Positions 35,139 through 43,020 are shown, counted from the stretch's first letter. The stretch is DNA of 64,000 nt from Sphingomonas sp. EC-HK361 (GCF_902498785.1 NZ_LR701492.1:42368-106367), one strand, 5' to 3'. The notes: generated by a model from the letters alone, not told the origin. Made by a program: numbers and translations.

Positions 35139-35447
35139 TTAGCGCGGGATGCGCGAACCGGTCGTCGTCGTGGTGCGCTCACCGCCAGTACGGCCGGTGT
35201 CGGCACCGCGCTTCGAGCCCGAATCCAGGCCACGGTTGGTGTTGCTGTCGAGACCGCGGTTCACGCCGCTGTCCAGACCGCGGTTGACCCCGCTGTCGAG
35301 ACCGCGCGAAACGCCCGAGTCCAGGCCGCGCGACATGCCGCTATCCGTGCCCGCATGGCCACGGTCCTGAGCGCTTGCCGGGGCAGTCGCCGCAACCGCC
35401 ATGCCCAGAGCGACCATGCTGGCGGTCTTGATAAGTGCGAACTTCAT
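35139..35447 (-). CDS. Secreted octapeptide-repeat protein
   Basis: This 102-residue exported protein has a signal peptide (residues 1-27, ending APASAQ) and, from residue 40, six tandem 8-residue repeats. Five follow RGLDSG-x-x and the sixth is degenerate (RGADTGRT). A Thr-rich tail follows. The repeats are also visible in the DNA as 24-bp units at about 35187-35330. The start at 35447 is used because the signal peptide begins there; the ATG at 35477 only adds MRKRQGKGNS. The function is unknown. A calcium-binding or surface-structural role is conceivable because each repeat has an Asp-Ser-Gly. Confidence 0.8.
   Translation of the reverse strand: MKFALIKTASMVALGMAVAATAPASAQDRGHAGTDSGMSRGLDSGVSRGLDSGVNRGLDSGVNRGLDSNTNRGLDSGSKRGADTGRTGGERTTTTTGSRIPR
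35187..35330 (-). repeat. Six 24-bp in-frame tandem repeats
   Basis: Each unit encodes RGLDSG followed by two variable residues; the last unit is diverged. It lies wholly inside the secreted-protein gene 35139-35447. Confidence 0.85.
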
Positions 35448-35809
35448 GGAATTTCCTTTGCCTTGACGTTTCCTCAACGCCCCTCAAAACTTTACTACTT
35501 ATGCAAGGGGCGCAGCGGTGTTTCGTCCCTATTCGACAATATTGGACAGGGGGTGTCCGCCGTTTTGTGTTTTAAATGCGGTGAAGTGATTTTTTGTAAG
35601 TAAGTTCACGTCAAGTAGAACGCTTTCATGGTCAAGTTGTTAATATTGGATATACGTCGTTAGGACTATATCGGGCGCGGAATATCGTGTTCGACGCTTC
35701 GATCGCTGCTCCCTACCGGAACGACGCGCGGTGATCCGACCGGTTGCACCTCAGCGTCCGGCCCTTCAGGATGGCCGCGCGTTCCTCGCGTCGCCCAAGG
35801 AGATTCACG
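35448..35809. promoter_or_regulatory. AT-rich divergent intergenic region
   Basis: These 362 bp lie between the octapeptide-repeat gene (minus) and a lipoprotein gene (plus), and are clearly AT-richer than the flanking genes. They should hold both promoters. I see no additional gene and no strong inverted repeat. Confidence 0.45.
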
Positions 35810-36145
35810 ATGCCCATCCGTTACTCGTTCGCCCTCACCGCTCTCGCCCTGATGGCATCGGGATGCGGCCAGTCGGGCCGGGACGGCGGCAATGGCGCGG
35901 CCGTGTCGAACACCGCCGCGACCGGCTACCTCGCCAAGGTCGCCGCACTCCCGCCCGGTCAGGTCCGCGGCGTCCTGTTCCGCGCGATCGCCGATGCGAA
36001 CGGCGACTGCCAGGCGATCAGCGACATGAAGCGCGCGCCCGACAAGGACGGCCGCGCGCGCTGGGGCGTTCGCTGCACCAACGGCAAGGAATGGAATGTC
36101 AGCATCGGCGACGACGGCGTCGCACAGGTCGGCAGCCAGAACTGA
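35810..36145 (+). CDS. Small lipoprotein of unknown function
   Basis: This 111-residue protein has an AAGGAG site upstream of ATG 35810. A lipobox follows a short hydrophobic stretch (ALALMASGCGQ), so it is a probable lipoprotein. The mature part has two cysteines (GDCQAISD and GVRCTNGKEW) and ends DDGVAQVGSQN. No family is recognised. It converges on the DUF924 gene, 4 bp away. Confidence 0.8.
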   Translation: MPIRYSFALTALALMASGCGQSGRDGGNGAAVSNTAATGYLAKVAALPPGQVRGVLFRAIADANGDCQAISDMKRAPDKDGRARWGVRCTNGKEWNVSIGDDGVAQVGSQN

Positions 36146-36149
36146 TCGC

Positions 36150-36725
36150 TCACCAGCCGGCGTCGGGGCGGGCGAGATAGGCGTCCTCTTCGGGTGTCGA
36201 TCGACGCCCGAGCGCCGCGTTGCGCGAGGGGAAGCGGCCATAAGTGTCGATGACGGCGGCATGATCGCGCGCGAAGGTCATGATCTTCTCGTCGCCCAGC
36301 GCCCCGAATTTCTCCAAGCTCAGCCGCTGAAGCATCCTGTCCTCGGCGTGCATCAGCGGCATGTAGAGGAACTGGAGACGCTCGGCCGCCATGCCCGCGT
36401 CCCAGCCCTTCTCGATCGCGCGCAGCGTCAGCATCGTCGCCAGATCGTCCGCCTCGAACGCGCGCGCGGTGCCGCGGTGGATGTTGCGCGAGAACTGATC
36501 GAGCACGACGATCGCGGCGAGGAGCGTCTCGGGATCGTCGCCCCATCCCGCCGCGTCGCTGGCATAGACGCGGTTGCGTAACGGGCCGAAGCGCGCGGTG
36601 ATCCCCCGATCAAGCGCCTCGTCCTTTGCGAAATGCTGCTCCGCGGGCAGGCCGAACCAGAAGGCGAGCACGGCACGCGCACATTCATGGACTTCGCTGG
36701 GCGGCATCTCTAGATCGTCGGCCAT
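36150..36725 (-). CDS. DUF924 family protein
   Basis: This 191-residue soluble protein has the DUF924 signature blocks: VLAFWFGLPAEQHF, VVLDQFSRNIHRGTARAF, LQFLYMPLMHAEDRMLQ, and YGRFPSRNAALGRRSTPEE. The fold is a helical repeat of the TPR type. The function is unknown. It starts at 36725, and this ATG overlaps the ATG of the divergent mtaB gene inside the 4-base palindrome CATG, so the two start codons share bases. Confidence 0.9.
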   Translation of the reverse strand: MADDLEMPPSEVHECARAVLAFWFGLPAEQHFAKDEALDRGITARFGPLRNRVYASDAAGWGDDPETLLAAIVVLDQFSRNIHRGTARAFEADDLATMLTLRAIEKGWDAGMAAERLQFLYMPLMHAEDRMLQRLSLEKFGALGDEKIMTFARDHAAVIDTYGRFPSRNAALGRRSTPEEDAYLARPDAGW

Positions 36726-38004
36726 GTCGATTGCTCCCGGTCCCGAGGTGATTTCCCTCGGCTGCCGTCTCAACATCGCCGAAAGCGAAACGATCCGCGG
36801 GCTCCTCGGCGACCGCGATGTCGTTGTCGTGAACAGCTGCGCGGTGACCGCGGAAGCGGTGAAACAGACGCGCCAGGCGATCCGCCGCGCCCGCCGCGCG
36901 CGGCCTTCTGTGCGCCTGGTGGTGACCGGCTGCGCGGCAACGATCGATGCGCCCGCCTTCATCGCAATGGGCGAAGTCGATGCGGTGGTCGACAACGCCG
37001 CCAAGCTGATGCCGGCAAGCTGGCAGGCGCGCGGCGCGACACCGATCGCGGCCAGCACCGATCACGCCCGCGCGTTCGTCGCGGTGCAGACCGGATGCGA
37101 CCACGCCTGCACCTTCTGCACTATCCCCGCCGGACGCGGCGCCAGCCGGTCCGAACCGGCGGGCAGCGTCATCGACCGGATTGCGGCACTCGTCGATACG
37201 GGCAAGCGCGAGGTCGTGCTGACCGGGGTCGACATGACGAGCTACGGCCACGATCTGCCCGGCGCGCCGACGCTCGGCTCGCTGGTCGAGCGCATCCTGC
37301 GTCATGTCCCCGCGCTCGAACGGCTGCGGCTGTCCTCGATCGATTCGATCGAGATCGATGACCGCCTGTTCGTTCTCGTCACGCAGGAGGCGCGGGTGAT
37401 GCCGCATCTTCATCTGTCGCTCCAGGCGGGTGATGACCTGATCCTGAAGCGGATGCGTCGCCGCCATTTGCGCGCGGATGCCGTCCGCATCGTCGAACGG
37501 CTCAAGACCGCACGACCCGAGATCGCGATCGGCGCGGACCTGATCGCCGGCTTCCCGACCGAGGACGCGCGCGCATTCGCCAATACTCTGGCGTTGATCG
37601 ACGATTGCGACATCGTCCACGGCCACATCTTCCCCTATTCGCCGCGCCCCGGCACCCCCGCCGCACGGATGCCGCAGGTCGACCGCGAGACAATCCGATC
37701 GCGCGCCGCGCAGCTGCGGACGGCGGCTGGGGCGAGCAAGGCTGCTTGGTTGAAGAGACTTATCGGCACGACGCAATGGGTCCTGATCGAAAAGCCAGGC
37801 GACCGCGGCCACACACCCGCTTTCGCCGAAGTGCGCCTTCTTCTCTCCGTTCGCCCTGAGCCTGTCGAAGGGCCGTCCTTTCTTGCGACCGCAGACAGGA
37901 AGAACGGGGCTTCGACAGGCTCAGTCCGAACGGGGATCGGATGTGTCGTTCCAGTCCGCATCACCGCCGCCACTGACACCCACCTCATCGGAACCCTTGC
38001 ATGA
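36724..38004 (+). CDS. mtaB: tRNA t6A37 methylthiotransferase (MtaB type)
   Basis: This 426-residue radical-SAM protein carries the N-terminal methylthiotransferase cysteines in SLGCRLN, VNSCAVTAEA and VTGCAAT. The SAM cluster motif is C-x3-C-x2-C in TGCDHACTFCTIPAGRG (near residue 122). These bind two 4Fe-4S clusters for methylthiolation of t6A at position 37 of tRNA. The C-terminal TRAM-like part is split: residues about 375-403 read SVRPEPVEGPSF to GSVRTG, the translation of a palindromic repeat at 37847-37932 inserted in frame. The normal C-terminus resumes after it. Its stop overlaps the start of ftsY (ATGA). Confidence 0.92.
   Translation: MSIAPGPEVISLGCRLNIAESETIRGLLGDRDVVVVNSCAVTAEAVKQTRQAIRRARRARPSVRLVVTGCAATIDAPAFIAMGEVDAVVDNAAKLMPASWQARGATPIAASTDHARAFVAVQTGCDHACTFCTIPAGRGASRSEPAGSVIDRIAALVDTGKREVVLTGVDMTSYGHDLPGAPTLGSLVERILRHVPALERLRLSSIDSIEIDDRLFVLVTQEARVMPHLHLSLQAGDDLILKRMRRRHLRADAVRIVERLKTARPEIAIGADLIAGFPTEDARAFANTLALIDDCDIVHGHIFPYSPRPGTPAARMPQVDRETIRSRAAQLRTAAGASKAAWLKRLIGTTQWVLIEKPGDRGHTPAFAEVRLLLSVRPEPVEGPSFLATADRKNGASTGSVRTGIGCVVPVRITAATDTHLIGTLA
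37847..37932. repeat. Interspersed palindromic repeat (CCTGTCGAAG type) inside mtaB
   Basis: The left half begins CCGTTCG-CCTGAGCCTGTCGAAG and the right half mirrors it as CTTCGACAGGCTCAG-CCGAACGG. Related copies lie at 47701-47779 and 53728-53782, with degenerate ones at 40538-40598 and 63781-63822. Confidence 0.9.
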
Positions 38005-38933
38005 GCACGACACCAAGCTGGCACGACAAGCTTCTCGGCGGGTTTCGCCGCACGTCGGACAGGCTCGTCGGCAATCTCGCCGGGCTCGGCACCGCGCGGC
38101 TCGACGATGCGACGCTCGACGACATCGAGGAGGCGCTGATCGCGTCCGATCTCGGCCCCGACACCGCGGGCAAGATCCGCACGCGGCTCGCCGGTGGCAG
38201 TTTCGAGCGTAACATGGAGGAACTCGGCATCCGCCTCGTCGTCGCCGAGGAGGTTGAAAAGACACTCGCCAGGGTCGCGACGCCGCTCGAGGTGACCGCC
38301 TTCCCCCGCCCGCAGGTGATCCTCGTCATCGGTGTCAACGGCAGCGGCAAGACGACGACGATCGCCAAGCTCGCGCATCTGCTCATGGAGCAGGATTACG
38401 GGGTGATGCTCGCCGCGGGCGACACCTTCCGCGCCGCCGCGATCGGGCAACTACGCACCTGGGCGGAGCGCGTCGGCGTGCCGATCGTCACCGGCCCCGA
38501 GGGCGGCGACGCCGCAGGCGTAGTGTGGGACGCGGTGAAGAAGGCGACCGAAACCGGCATCGACGTGCTGATCGTCGACACCGCGGGGCGCCTCCAGAAC
38601 AAGCGCGAGCTGATGGACGAGCTCGCCAAGGTCCGCCGCGTCCTCGGCCGGATCAATCCGGAAAGCCCGCACGACGTCGTCCTCGTCCTCGACGCGACGA
38701 CCGGCCAGAACGCGCTCAACCAGATCGAGGTCTTCAGGGAAGTCGCCGGCGTCACCGGGCTCGTGATGACCAAGCTGGACGGCACAGCGCGCGGCGGCGT
38801 GCTGGTCGCGGCCGCGGAGAAATACGGACTGCCGATCCACGCGATCGGGGTCGGTGAGGGAATGACCGATCTGCGGCCGTTCGATGCCAATGAAGTGAGC
38901 CGGATCATTGCTGGGGTGGACAGCGCGCGATGA
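38001..38933 (+). CDS. ftsY: Signal recognition particle receptor
   Basis: This 310-residue SRP-type GTPase has a short N-terminal region and then the N and G domains. Its landmarks are G1 in VNGSGKTTTIAKLAHLL (near residue 114), AAGDTFRAAAIGQLRTW, DTAGRLQNKRELMDEL, MTKLDGTARGG and PIHAIGVGEGMTDLRPF. It docks ribosome-SRP complexes at the inner membrane for co-translational insertion. It lacks the long acidic A domain of E. coli FtsY, which is usual in alphaproteobacteria. It is translationally coupled to mtaB. Confidence 0.96.
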   Translation: MSTTPSWHDKLLGGFRRTSDRLVGNLAGLGTARLDDATLDDIEEALIASDLGPDTAGKIRTRLAGGSFERNMEELGIRLVVAEEVEKTLARVATPLEVTAFPRPQVILVIGVNGSGKTTTIAKLAHLLMEQDYGVMLAAGDTFRAAAIGQLRTWAERVGVPIVTGPEGGDAAGVVWDAVKKATETGIDVLIVDTAGRLQNKRELMDELAKVRRVLGRINPESPHDVVLVLDATTGQNALNQIEVFREVAGVTGLVMTKLDGTARGGVLVAAAEKYGLPIHAIGVGEGMTDLRPFDANEVSRIIAGVDSAR

Positions 38934-38954
38934 CTGTTCCTCAGCTCCTATCTT

Positions 38955-39024
38955 CTACCCCGGCGAAGGCCGGGGCCCAGCATCGATCCGCTCGCAACTG
39001 GGCCCCGGCCTTCGCCGGGGTGGT
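38955..39024. repeat. Interspersed palindromic repeat (CCCCGGC-GAAGGCC type)
   Basis: TACCCCGGCGAAGGCCGGGG is mirrored by CCCCGGCCTTCGCCGGGG 35 bp later, giving a large cruciform between ftsY and yciB. It is a variant of the family at 39713 and 45549. Confidence 0.85.
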
Positions 39025-39045
39025 TACATTGCGGAAGCGAAGCGC

Positions 39046-39657
39046 ATGACAACGAAACCCTCCCCCGGCCTCCGCCTCGCGCTCGATTACGGCCCGCTGC
39101 TCGTTTTCTTCGCGCTCAATTTCCTCGCGCCCGGCGAAGCGATCGCGCGGATCATCGTGGCGACGATCGGCTTCATGATCGCGATGGTCGCGGCGCTCAT
39201 CCTGTCCTGGGTGAAGACGCGGCACATCTCGCCGATGCTGTGGATTACGGGCGTGCTGGTCGTCGTGTTCGGCGGGCTGACCGTGTATTTCCACGACGAT
39301 CGCTTCATCAAGATGAAGCCGACCTTCGTCTACGCGATCTTCGCCGCGGTCCTTGGCTTCGGGCTGGCGACCGGGCGGCCGCTGCTCCAGTCGCTGCTGG
39401 AAACCGCCTATCCGGGCCTGAACGCCGAAGGCTGGCGCAAGCTGACGCGCAACTGGGCGGTCTTTTTCGTGGGCATGGCGGTGCTGAACGAAGCCGTCTG
39501 GCGCAACGTCTCGACCGATTTCTGGGTGGGCTTCAAGCTGTGGGGCGCAATCCCGCTGACGCTGATCTTCGCCATCGCAAACGTGCCGATGCTGATGAAG
39601 CACGGGCTGATGCTGGAGAAAGGCGAGGCGGTCGCGGAGGAACTGCCGCCGGAATAA
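39046..39657 (+). CDS. yciB: Septation protein A/YciB family membrane protein
   Basis: This 203-residue inner-membrane protein has about five helices and the IspA/YciB pattern: DYGPLLVFFALNF at the N-terminus, MLWITGVLVVVFGGLTVYFHDDRFIKMKPT in the middle, and the end block TDFWVGFKLWGAIPLTLIF. YciB proteins act in cell-envelope and septum maintenance. The start at 39046 is taken because the longer frame to 38908 runs through a palindromic repeat. A strong terminator hairpin follows 8 bp after the stop. Confidence 0.92.
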   Translation: MTTKPSPGLRLALDYGPLLVFFALNFLAPGEAIARIIVATIGFMIAMVAALILSWVKTRHISPMLWITGVLVVVFGGLTVYFHDDRFIKMKPTFVYAIFAAVLGFGLATGRPLLQSLLETAYPGLNAEGWRKLTRNWAVFFVGMAVLNEAVWRNVSTDFWVGFKLWGAIPLTLIFAIANVPMLMKHGLMLEKGEAVAEELPPE

Positions 39658-39664
39658 GCGAAAA

Positions 39665-39690
39665 GGCCGCCCCGGTTGAGGCGGCCGTTT
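39665..39690 (+). terminator. Rho-independent terminator after yciB
   Basis: GGCCGCC (39665-39671), an 8-base loop and GGCGGCC (39680-39686) are followed by GTTTCG. The stem is very GC-rich and lies 8 bp past the yciB stop. Confidence 0.75.
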
Positions 39691-39712
39691 CGTTCGTCAT
39701 CCGGCTTCTTTT

Positions 39713-39796
39713 GTCATCCCGGCGCAGGCCGGGATCCATGTCTTTCTCGGGTGGCAAATCCGCCAGACATGGACCCCAGCCTTCGCTGGGGTGACG
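39713..39796. repeat. Interspersed palindromic repeat (GTCATCCCGGCG type)
   Basis: The left arm GTCATCCCGGCGCAGGCCGG pairs with a right arm ending CCAGCCTTCGCTGGGGTGAC. The same arrangement recurs at 45549-45633. It lies between convergent yciB and the superoxide dismutase gene. Confidence 0.9.
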
Positions 39797-39817
39797 ACTA
39801 ACGCTGTGGCGCGCGTG

Positions 39818-40423
39818 TCACGCCCCCTCGAACCGCTTCCCCGCCTCGTCCCAGTTCACGATATCCCACCATGCCTTCAGATAGCCCGGCCGGTCATTCT
39901 TGTAGGTGAGGTAATAGGCGTGCTCCCACACGTCGTTGCCCAGGATCGGCGTGCCCTTGTCCTTGGCGTCGTCCATCAGCGGATTGTCCTGGTTCGGCGT
40001 CGACGTCACCTTCAGCGCGCCGCCTGAATCCTTGATGACCCACGCCCAGCCCGAGCCGAACTGCCCCGCACCCTTGGTGTTGAAGTCCTCCTTCAACTTG
40101 TCGAGTCCGCCATAGGCATCGATCGCGTCCTTGAGCGCGCCCGATGGCTGGGTCGAACCCTTCGGTGCCATGATCTTCCAGAAGAAATCATGGTTCCAGT
40201 ATCCGCCGCCATTGTTGCGAACGAGCGGCGGCTGCGACGAGATCATGCCGAGGATGTCCTCGATCGACTTGCCCTCCAGCTTCGGATCGGCCGCGACGCC
40301 CTCGTTCAGCTTGTCGGTATAGGCCTTGTGGTGCTTGTCGTGGTGAAACGTCATCGTCTCCTTCGAGATGACCGGCTCCAGCGCGTCATAGTCATAGGGC
40401 AGCGGGGGGAGTTCGAACGCCAT
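39818..40423 (-). CDS. sod: Superoxide dismutase, Mn/Fe family
   Basis: This 201-residue enzyme converts superoxide to oxygen and hydrogen peroxide. Metal ligands are seen in MTFHHDKHH (His near 26), GGGYWNHDFFW (His near 74) and NDVWEHAYYLTYKNDR (Asp and His near 160). The blocks NNGGGYWNH and STPNQDNPLM, with Gln in the second and Gly in the first, resemble Mn-type rather than Fe-type enzymes, although the gene is often labelled sodB in this group. AGGAGA precedes ATG 40423. No signal peptide is seen, so it is cytoplasmic. Confidence 0.94.
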   Translation of the reverse strand: MAFELPPLPYDYDALEPVISKETMTFHHDKHHKAYTDKLNEGVAADPKLEGKSIEDILGMISSQPPLVRNNGGGYWNHDFFWKIMAPKGSTQPSGALKDAIDAYGGLDKLKEDFNTKGAGQFGSGWAWVIKDSGGALKVTSTPNQDNPLMDDAKDKGTPILGNDVWEHAYYLTYKNDRPGYLKAWWDIVNWDEAGKRFEGA

Positions 40424-40537
40424 CGCAGCTTCTCCTGTTTGGATTTTCGGGTCGCGAGGGGAAACGCGACGCAACCCAAATGGCTCCCGCGAACTCGTTA
40501 CGCAACCGGTCTTGTCTGCATGTCGCGCCGAGTAAAA

Positions 40538-40598
40538 CCCGTTTGTGCTGAGCGAAGTCGAAGCACAGGCTCCTCGACTTTGATCGGGGCGAACGGGA
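40538..40598. repeat. Degenerate palindromic repeat (GAGCGAAGTCGAAG type)
   Basis: CCCGTTTGTGCTGAGCGAAG starts a copy whose right arm is decayed (TCGACTTTGATCGGGGCGAA). It lies between the sod and pspF genes. Confidence 0.7.
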
Positions 40599-40603
40599 GA
40601 GGA

Positions 40604-41647
40604 TCACCCCCCGTGCGAAATGAGGTTGTGCCGCCGGAGCGCGTGGCGCAGCTGATCGTAGCTCAGTCCCAGCGATTCCGCCGTCGAACGCTGGTTGAAG
40701 CGATGCTCGCCCAGCGCCTTTTGCAGCAACTCCTTTTCGAACCGCGCGACCCGCGCCTTGAAGTCGGACGGCCCCGCCTCGCATGCCGCGACCGGCTCGT
40801 CCTCCTGGTCTTTCGGCGGCAGCGCGGGCGCGGGTTCGGCCTTTGACGGCGCCGCATGAGCCGAACCCGCGGGGCGATAGGGAGAGGCGAAAGGATCGAA
40901 CTCGACCCGGTCGATCGGCCCCTCCTCCTCCCAACGATACACCGCGCGCTCCACCGCGTTGCGCAGCTCGCGCACATTGCCGGGCCATCGATATTCCGCC
41001 ATCGCGTCGAGCGCGGTCGGGCCGAAGCCCGGCCAGCGATCGCGCCCCAGCTCCGCGGCCATCCGCCGCCCGAAATGATCGGCGAGCACTGGCACGTCGC
41101 CGCGACGCGCGCGCAAGGGGGGCAGCGTTACCACCTCGAACGATAGCCGGTCGAGCAGGTCGGCGCGGAAGCTGTGATCCTCCACCTTGTCGGGCAGATG
41201 CTCGTTGGTCGCCGCCACGATGCGCACGTCGACCCGCACCGGCCGCGACGATCCGATCCGGGTGATTTCGCCATATTCGACCGCGCGCAACAGGCGCTCC
41301 TGCGCACCCATCGAGAGCGTGCCGAGCTCGTCGAGAAACAGCGTGCCGCCATCCGCTTCCTCGAACCTTCCGACCCGCGCCTTGGTCGCGCCGGTGAACG
41401 CCCCCGCCTCGTGCCCGAACAGCTCGGCCTCGATCAGCGTTTCGGGAAGCGCCGCGCAGTTCATCACCACCAGCGCCTGGTCCCAGCGCGGCGACAGGCG
41501 GTGGAGGCGCTCCGCGACCAGTTCCTTGCCCGTCCCGCGCTCGCCTATGACCAGCACCGGGCGATCGAGCGCGGCGGCGCGGCTCGCACGCTCCAGCGCG
41601 TCGAGAAAGACCCCCGATTGGCCGATGACCTGGCTTGCGCGCTCCAT
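40604..41647 (-). CDS. pspF: Phage-shock transcriptional activator, sigma-54 dependent
   Basis: This 347-residue AAA+ enhancer-binding protein has no N-terminal sensor domain, as expected of PspF. Motifs are Walker A VIGERGTGKELVAERL (near residue 34), the sigma-54 contact loop AGAFTGATKA, Walker B GGTLFLDELGTL, the arginine-finger region and a C-terminal Fis-type helix-turn-helix (AESLGLSYDQLRHALRRHNL). It activates the divergent psp operon and is normally held inactive by PspA. A Pro/Ala-rich linker (about 265-300) is longer than in E. coli. The start at 41647 gives the usual N-terminus; an in-frame ATG at 41674 would extend into the operator region. Confidence 0.93.
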   Translation of the reverse strand: MERASQVIGQSGVFLDALERASRAAALDRPVLVIGERGTGKELVAERLHRLSPRWDQALVVMNCAALPETLIEAELFGHEAGAFTGATKARVGRFEEADGGTLFLDELGTLSMGAQERLLRAVEYGEITRIGSSRPVRVDVRIVAATNEHLPDKVEDHSFRADLLDRLSFEVVTLPPLRARRGDVPVLADHFGRRMAAELGRDRWPGFGPTALDAMAEYRWPGNVRELRNAVERAVYRWEEEGPIDRVEFDPFASPYRPAGSAHAAPSKAEPAPALPPKDQEDEPVAACEAGPSDFKARVARFEKELLQKALGEHRFNQRSTAESLGLSYDQLRHALRRHNLISHGG

Positions 41648-41670
41648 GAACCGATGCTTGGCGCAAAATC

Positions 41671-41697
41671 CCAAACATTGGCAAGCCTGAAGTTTGG
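41671..41697. promoter_or_regulatory. Candidate PspF upstream activating site
   Basis: CCAAAC (41671-41676) and GTTTGG (41692-41697) form an inverted repeat with a 15-base spacer. It is about 50-75 bp upstream of the sigma-54 promoter, the usual spacing for an enhancer site, and beside the pspF start. Confidence 0.5.
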
Positions 41698-41746
41698 CTG
41701 AACGCGCAGCGGCGCAAAAACTCGCAGATTTCCGCCGATTTCAAAA

Positions 41747-41763
41747 TTGGCACGCCCCCTGCA
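41747..41763 (+). promoter_or_regulatory. Sigma-54 promoter of the psp operon
   Basis: TTGGCACGCCCCCTGCA fits the -24/-12 consensus TGGCACG-N4-TTGC with one change (CTGC). It lies 82 bp upstream of the first small gene and faces pspABC. With the divergent pspF gene this is the expected control element. Confidence 0.85.
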
Positions 41764-41844
41764 AAGCAGCAGGCAACCCGCCGCAAAGCGGTGCCACAAG
41801 GTTCCCGCCGCGGAGCGGCTAAACAAGGTTCAAGGAGACACACC

Positions 41845-41982
41845 ATGTTCAAGACCAACGAAATCGGCCGCACCCTCGCCGCCATCGCCTGCACCATCGT
41901 CTTCTCCACGCTCTGCGTGGTCGGCGCGGTCGGCCCGGCACAAGCGGATGCGACCCACCACATCGTTCGCGTCATCGCGTGA
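41845..41982 (+). CDS. 45-residue exported or membrane small protein, first gene of the psp operon
   Basis: AAGGAG lies seven bases before ATG 41845. The product has one hydrophobic stretch (TLAAIACTIVFSTLCVVGAV) followed by GPAQADATHH, which could be a signal-peptidase site. If cleaved there, only about a dozen residues (ADATHHIVRVIA) remain. It is the first gene after the sigma-54 promoter, 83 bp before pspA. No family is recognised. It could be a stress peptide or a leader that affects downstream translation. Confidence 0.65.
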   Translation: MFKTNEIGRTLAAIACTIVFSTLCVVGAVGPAQADATHHIVRVIA

Positions 41983-42065
41983 ACGGTCCCGCCGGGGCAG
42001 GCCAGCCCTCGCTCTGCCCCGGCGGACAGTGTAAACCCAGACCCGCAATTTCGGAGTATCGCTAG

Positions 42066-42746
42066 ATGGGCATTTTCTCCCGCACCCGCGACATCGTCGC
42101 CGCCAACATGGCCGAGCTTCTCGACAAGGCGGAAGACCCCGCGAAGATGATCCGCATGATCATCCTCGAAATGGAGGAGACGCTGGTCGAGGTGCGCGCG
42201 TCCGCAGCCCGGACCATCGCCGACCAGAAGGAAATGCGGCGCCATGTGAGCAAGCTCGATCAGCTCCAGGAAAGCTGGACCGAGAAGGCGGAGCTCGCGC
42301 TGTCCAAGGGTCGCGAGGACCTTGCCAAGGCGGCGCTCGTCGAAAAGCAGAAGGCGGCCGACATGATCGACCAGCTTTCCGCGGAAATCTCGGTGCTCGA
42401 CGATGCGCTGCGCGCGTCGGAAGAGGACATCGCCAAGCTGCAGGCGAAGCTGCGCGAGGCGCGCAACAAGCAGAACGGCATCTCGACCCGTCTGGAAAGC
42501 GCCAACAACCGCGTGAAGCTGCGCGAGATGTGGAACGGCCCGAAGACGCACGAGGCGTTCAGCAGGTTCGACGTCCTGGAACGCCGCGTCGATGCCGCCG
42601 AAGGCCGCGCCGAGGCGCTGGGTCTCGGCGCGCCGCCCAAGACGCTGGAGGAAGAGCTCGCCGAGCTGAAGGCCAGCGACAAGGTCGACGCCGAACTCGC
42701 CGCCTTGAAGGCGCGCCTCGGCAACACCGGCAAGCTGGAGGGTTGA
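42066..42746 (+). CDS. pspA: Phage shock protein A
   Basis: This 226-residue, almost wholly coiled-coil protein belongs to the PspA/IM30 (ESCRT-III-like) family. It starts MGIFSRTRDIVAANMAELL and has DPAKMIRMIILEMEETLVEV, both typical. It binds stressed inner membrane to maintain integrity and otherwise inhibits PspF. It is the normal length for the family and ends one base before the pspB start. Confidence 0.95.
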   Translation: MGIFSRTRDIVAANMAELLDKAEDPAKMIRMIILEMEETLVEVRASAARTIADQKEMRRHVSKLDQLQESWTEKAELALSKGREDLAKAALVEKQKAADMIDQLSAEISVLDDALRASEEDIAKLQAKLREARNKQNGISTRLESANNRVKLREMWNGPKTHEAFSRFDVLERRVDAAEGRAEALGLGAPPKTLEEELAELKASDKVDAELAALKARLGNTGKLEG

Positions 42747-42747
42747 G

Positions 42748-43017
42748 ATGGAAGACTTCGCAACCCCCGTCTTCATCTGCGCGATGCTCTTCATCGGGCT
42801 GCCGTGGCTGATCTTCCACTACGTGACGAAATGGAAGCAGGCGCCCAAGATCACCGACGAGGACGAGAAGATGCTGGACGAGATGTATCAGCTCGCCCGC
42901 CGCCTCGAAGACCGGGTGAACACCGTCGAGCGGATCGTCGCCGCCGACAATCCCGACTGGAAGCCCGGCCTCGCCAGCTACCAGGCGAACGACCTTCTCT
43001 CCGACCGGAGGAACTGA
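42748..43017 (+). CDS. pspB: Phage shock protein B
   Basis: This 89-residue protein has one N-terminal transmembrane helix (FICAMLFIGLPWLIFHYVT) and a cytoplasmic leucine-zipper-like region (MLDEMYQLARRLEDRVNTVERIV). It passes the membrane-stress signal to PspA-PspF together with PspC. It ends with an extension, ADNPDWKPGLASYQANDLL. The DRVNTVERIV block recurs in later genes of the operon. Confidence 0.92.
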   Translation: MEDFATPVFICAMLFIGLPWLIFHYVTKWKQAPKITDEDEKMLDEMYQLARRLEDRVNTVERIVAADNPDWKPGLASYQANDLLSDRRN

Positions 43018-43020
43018 TCG

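Noticed and set aside
35187..35330. Possible CRISPR-like array
   Set aside because: The 24-bp units are contiguous, with no spacers, and encode in-frame octapeptides.
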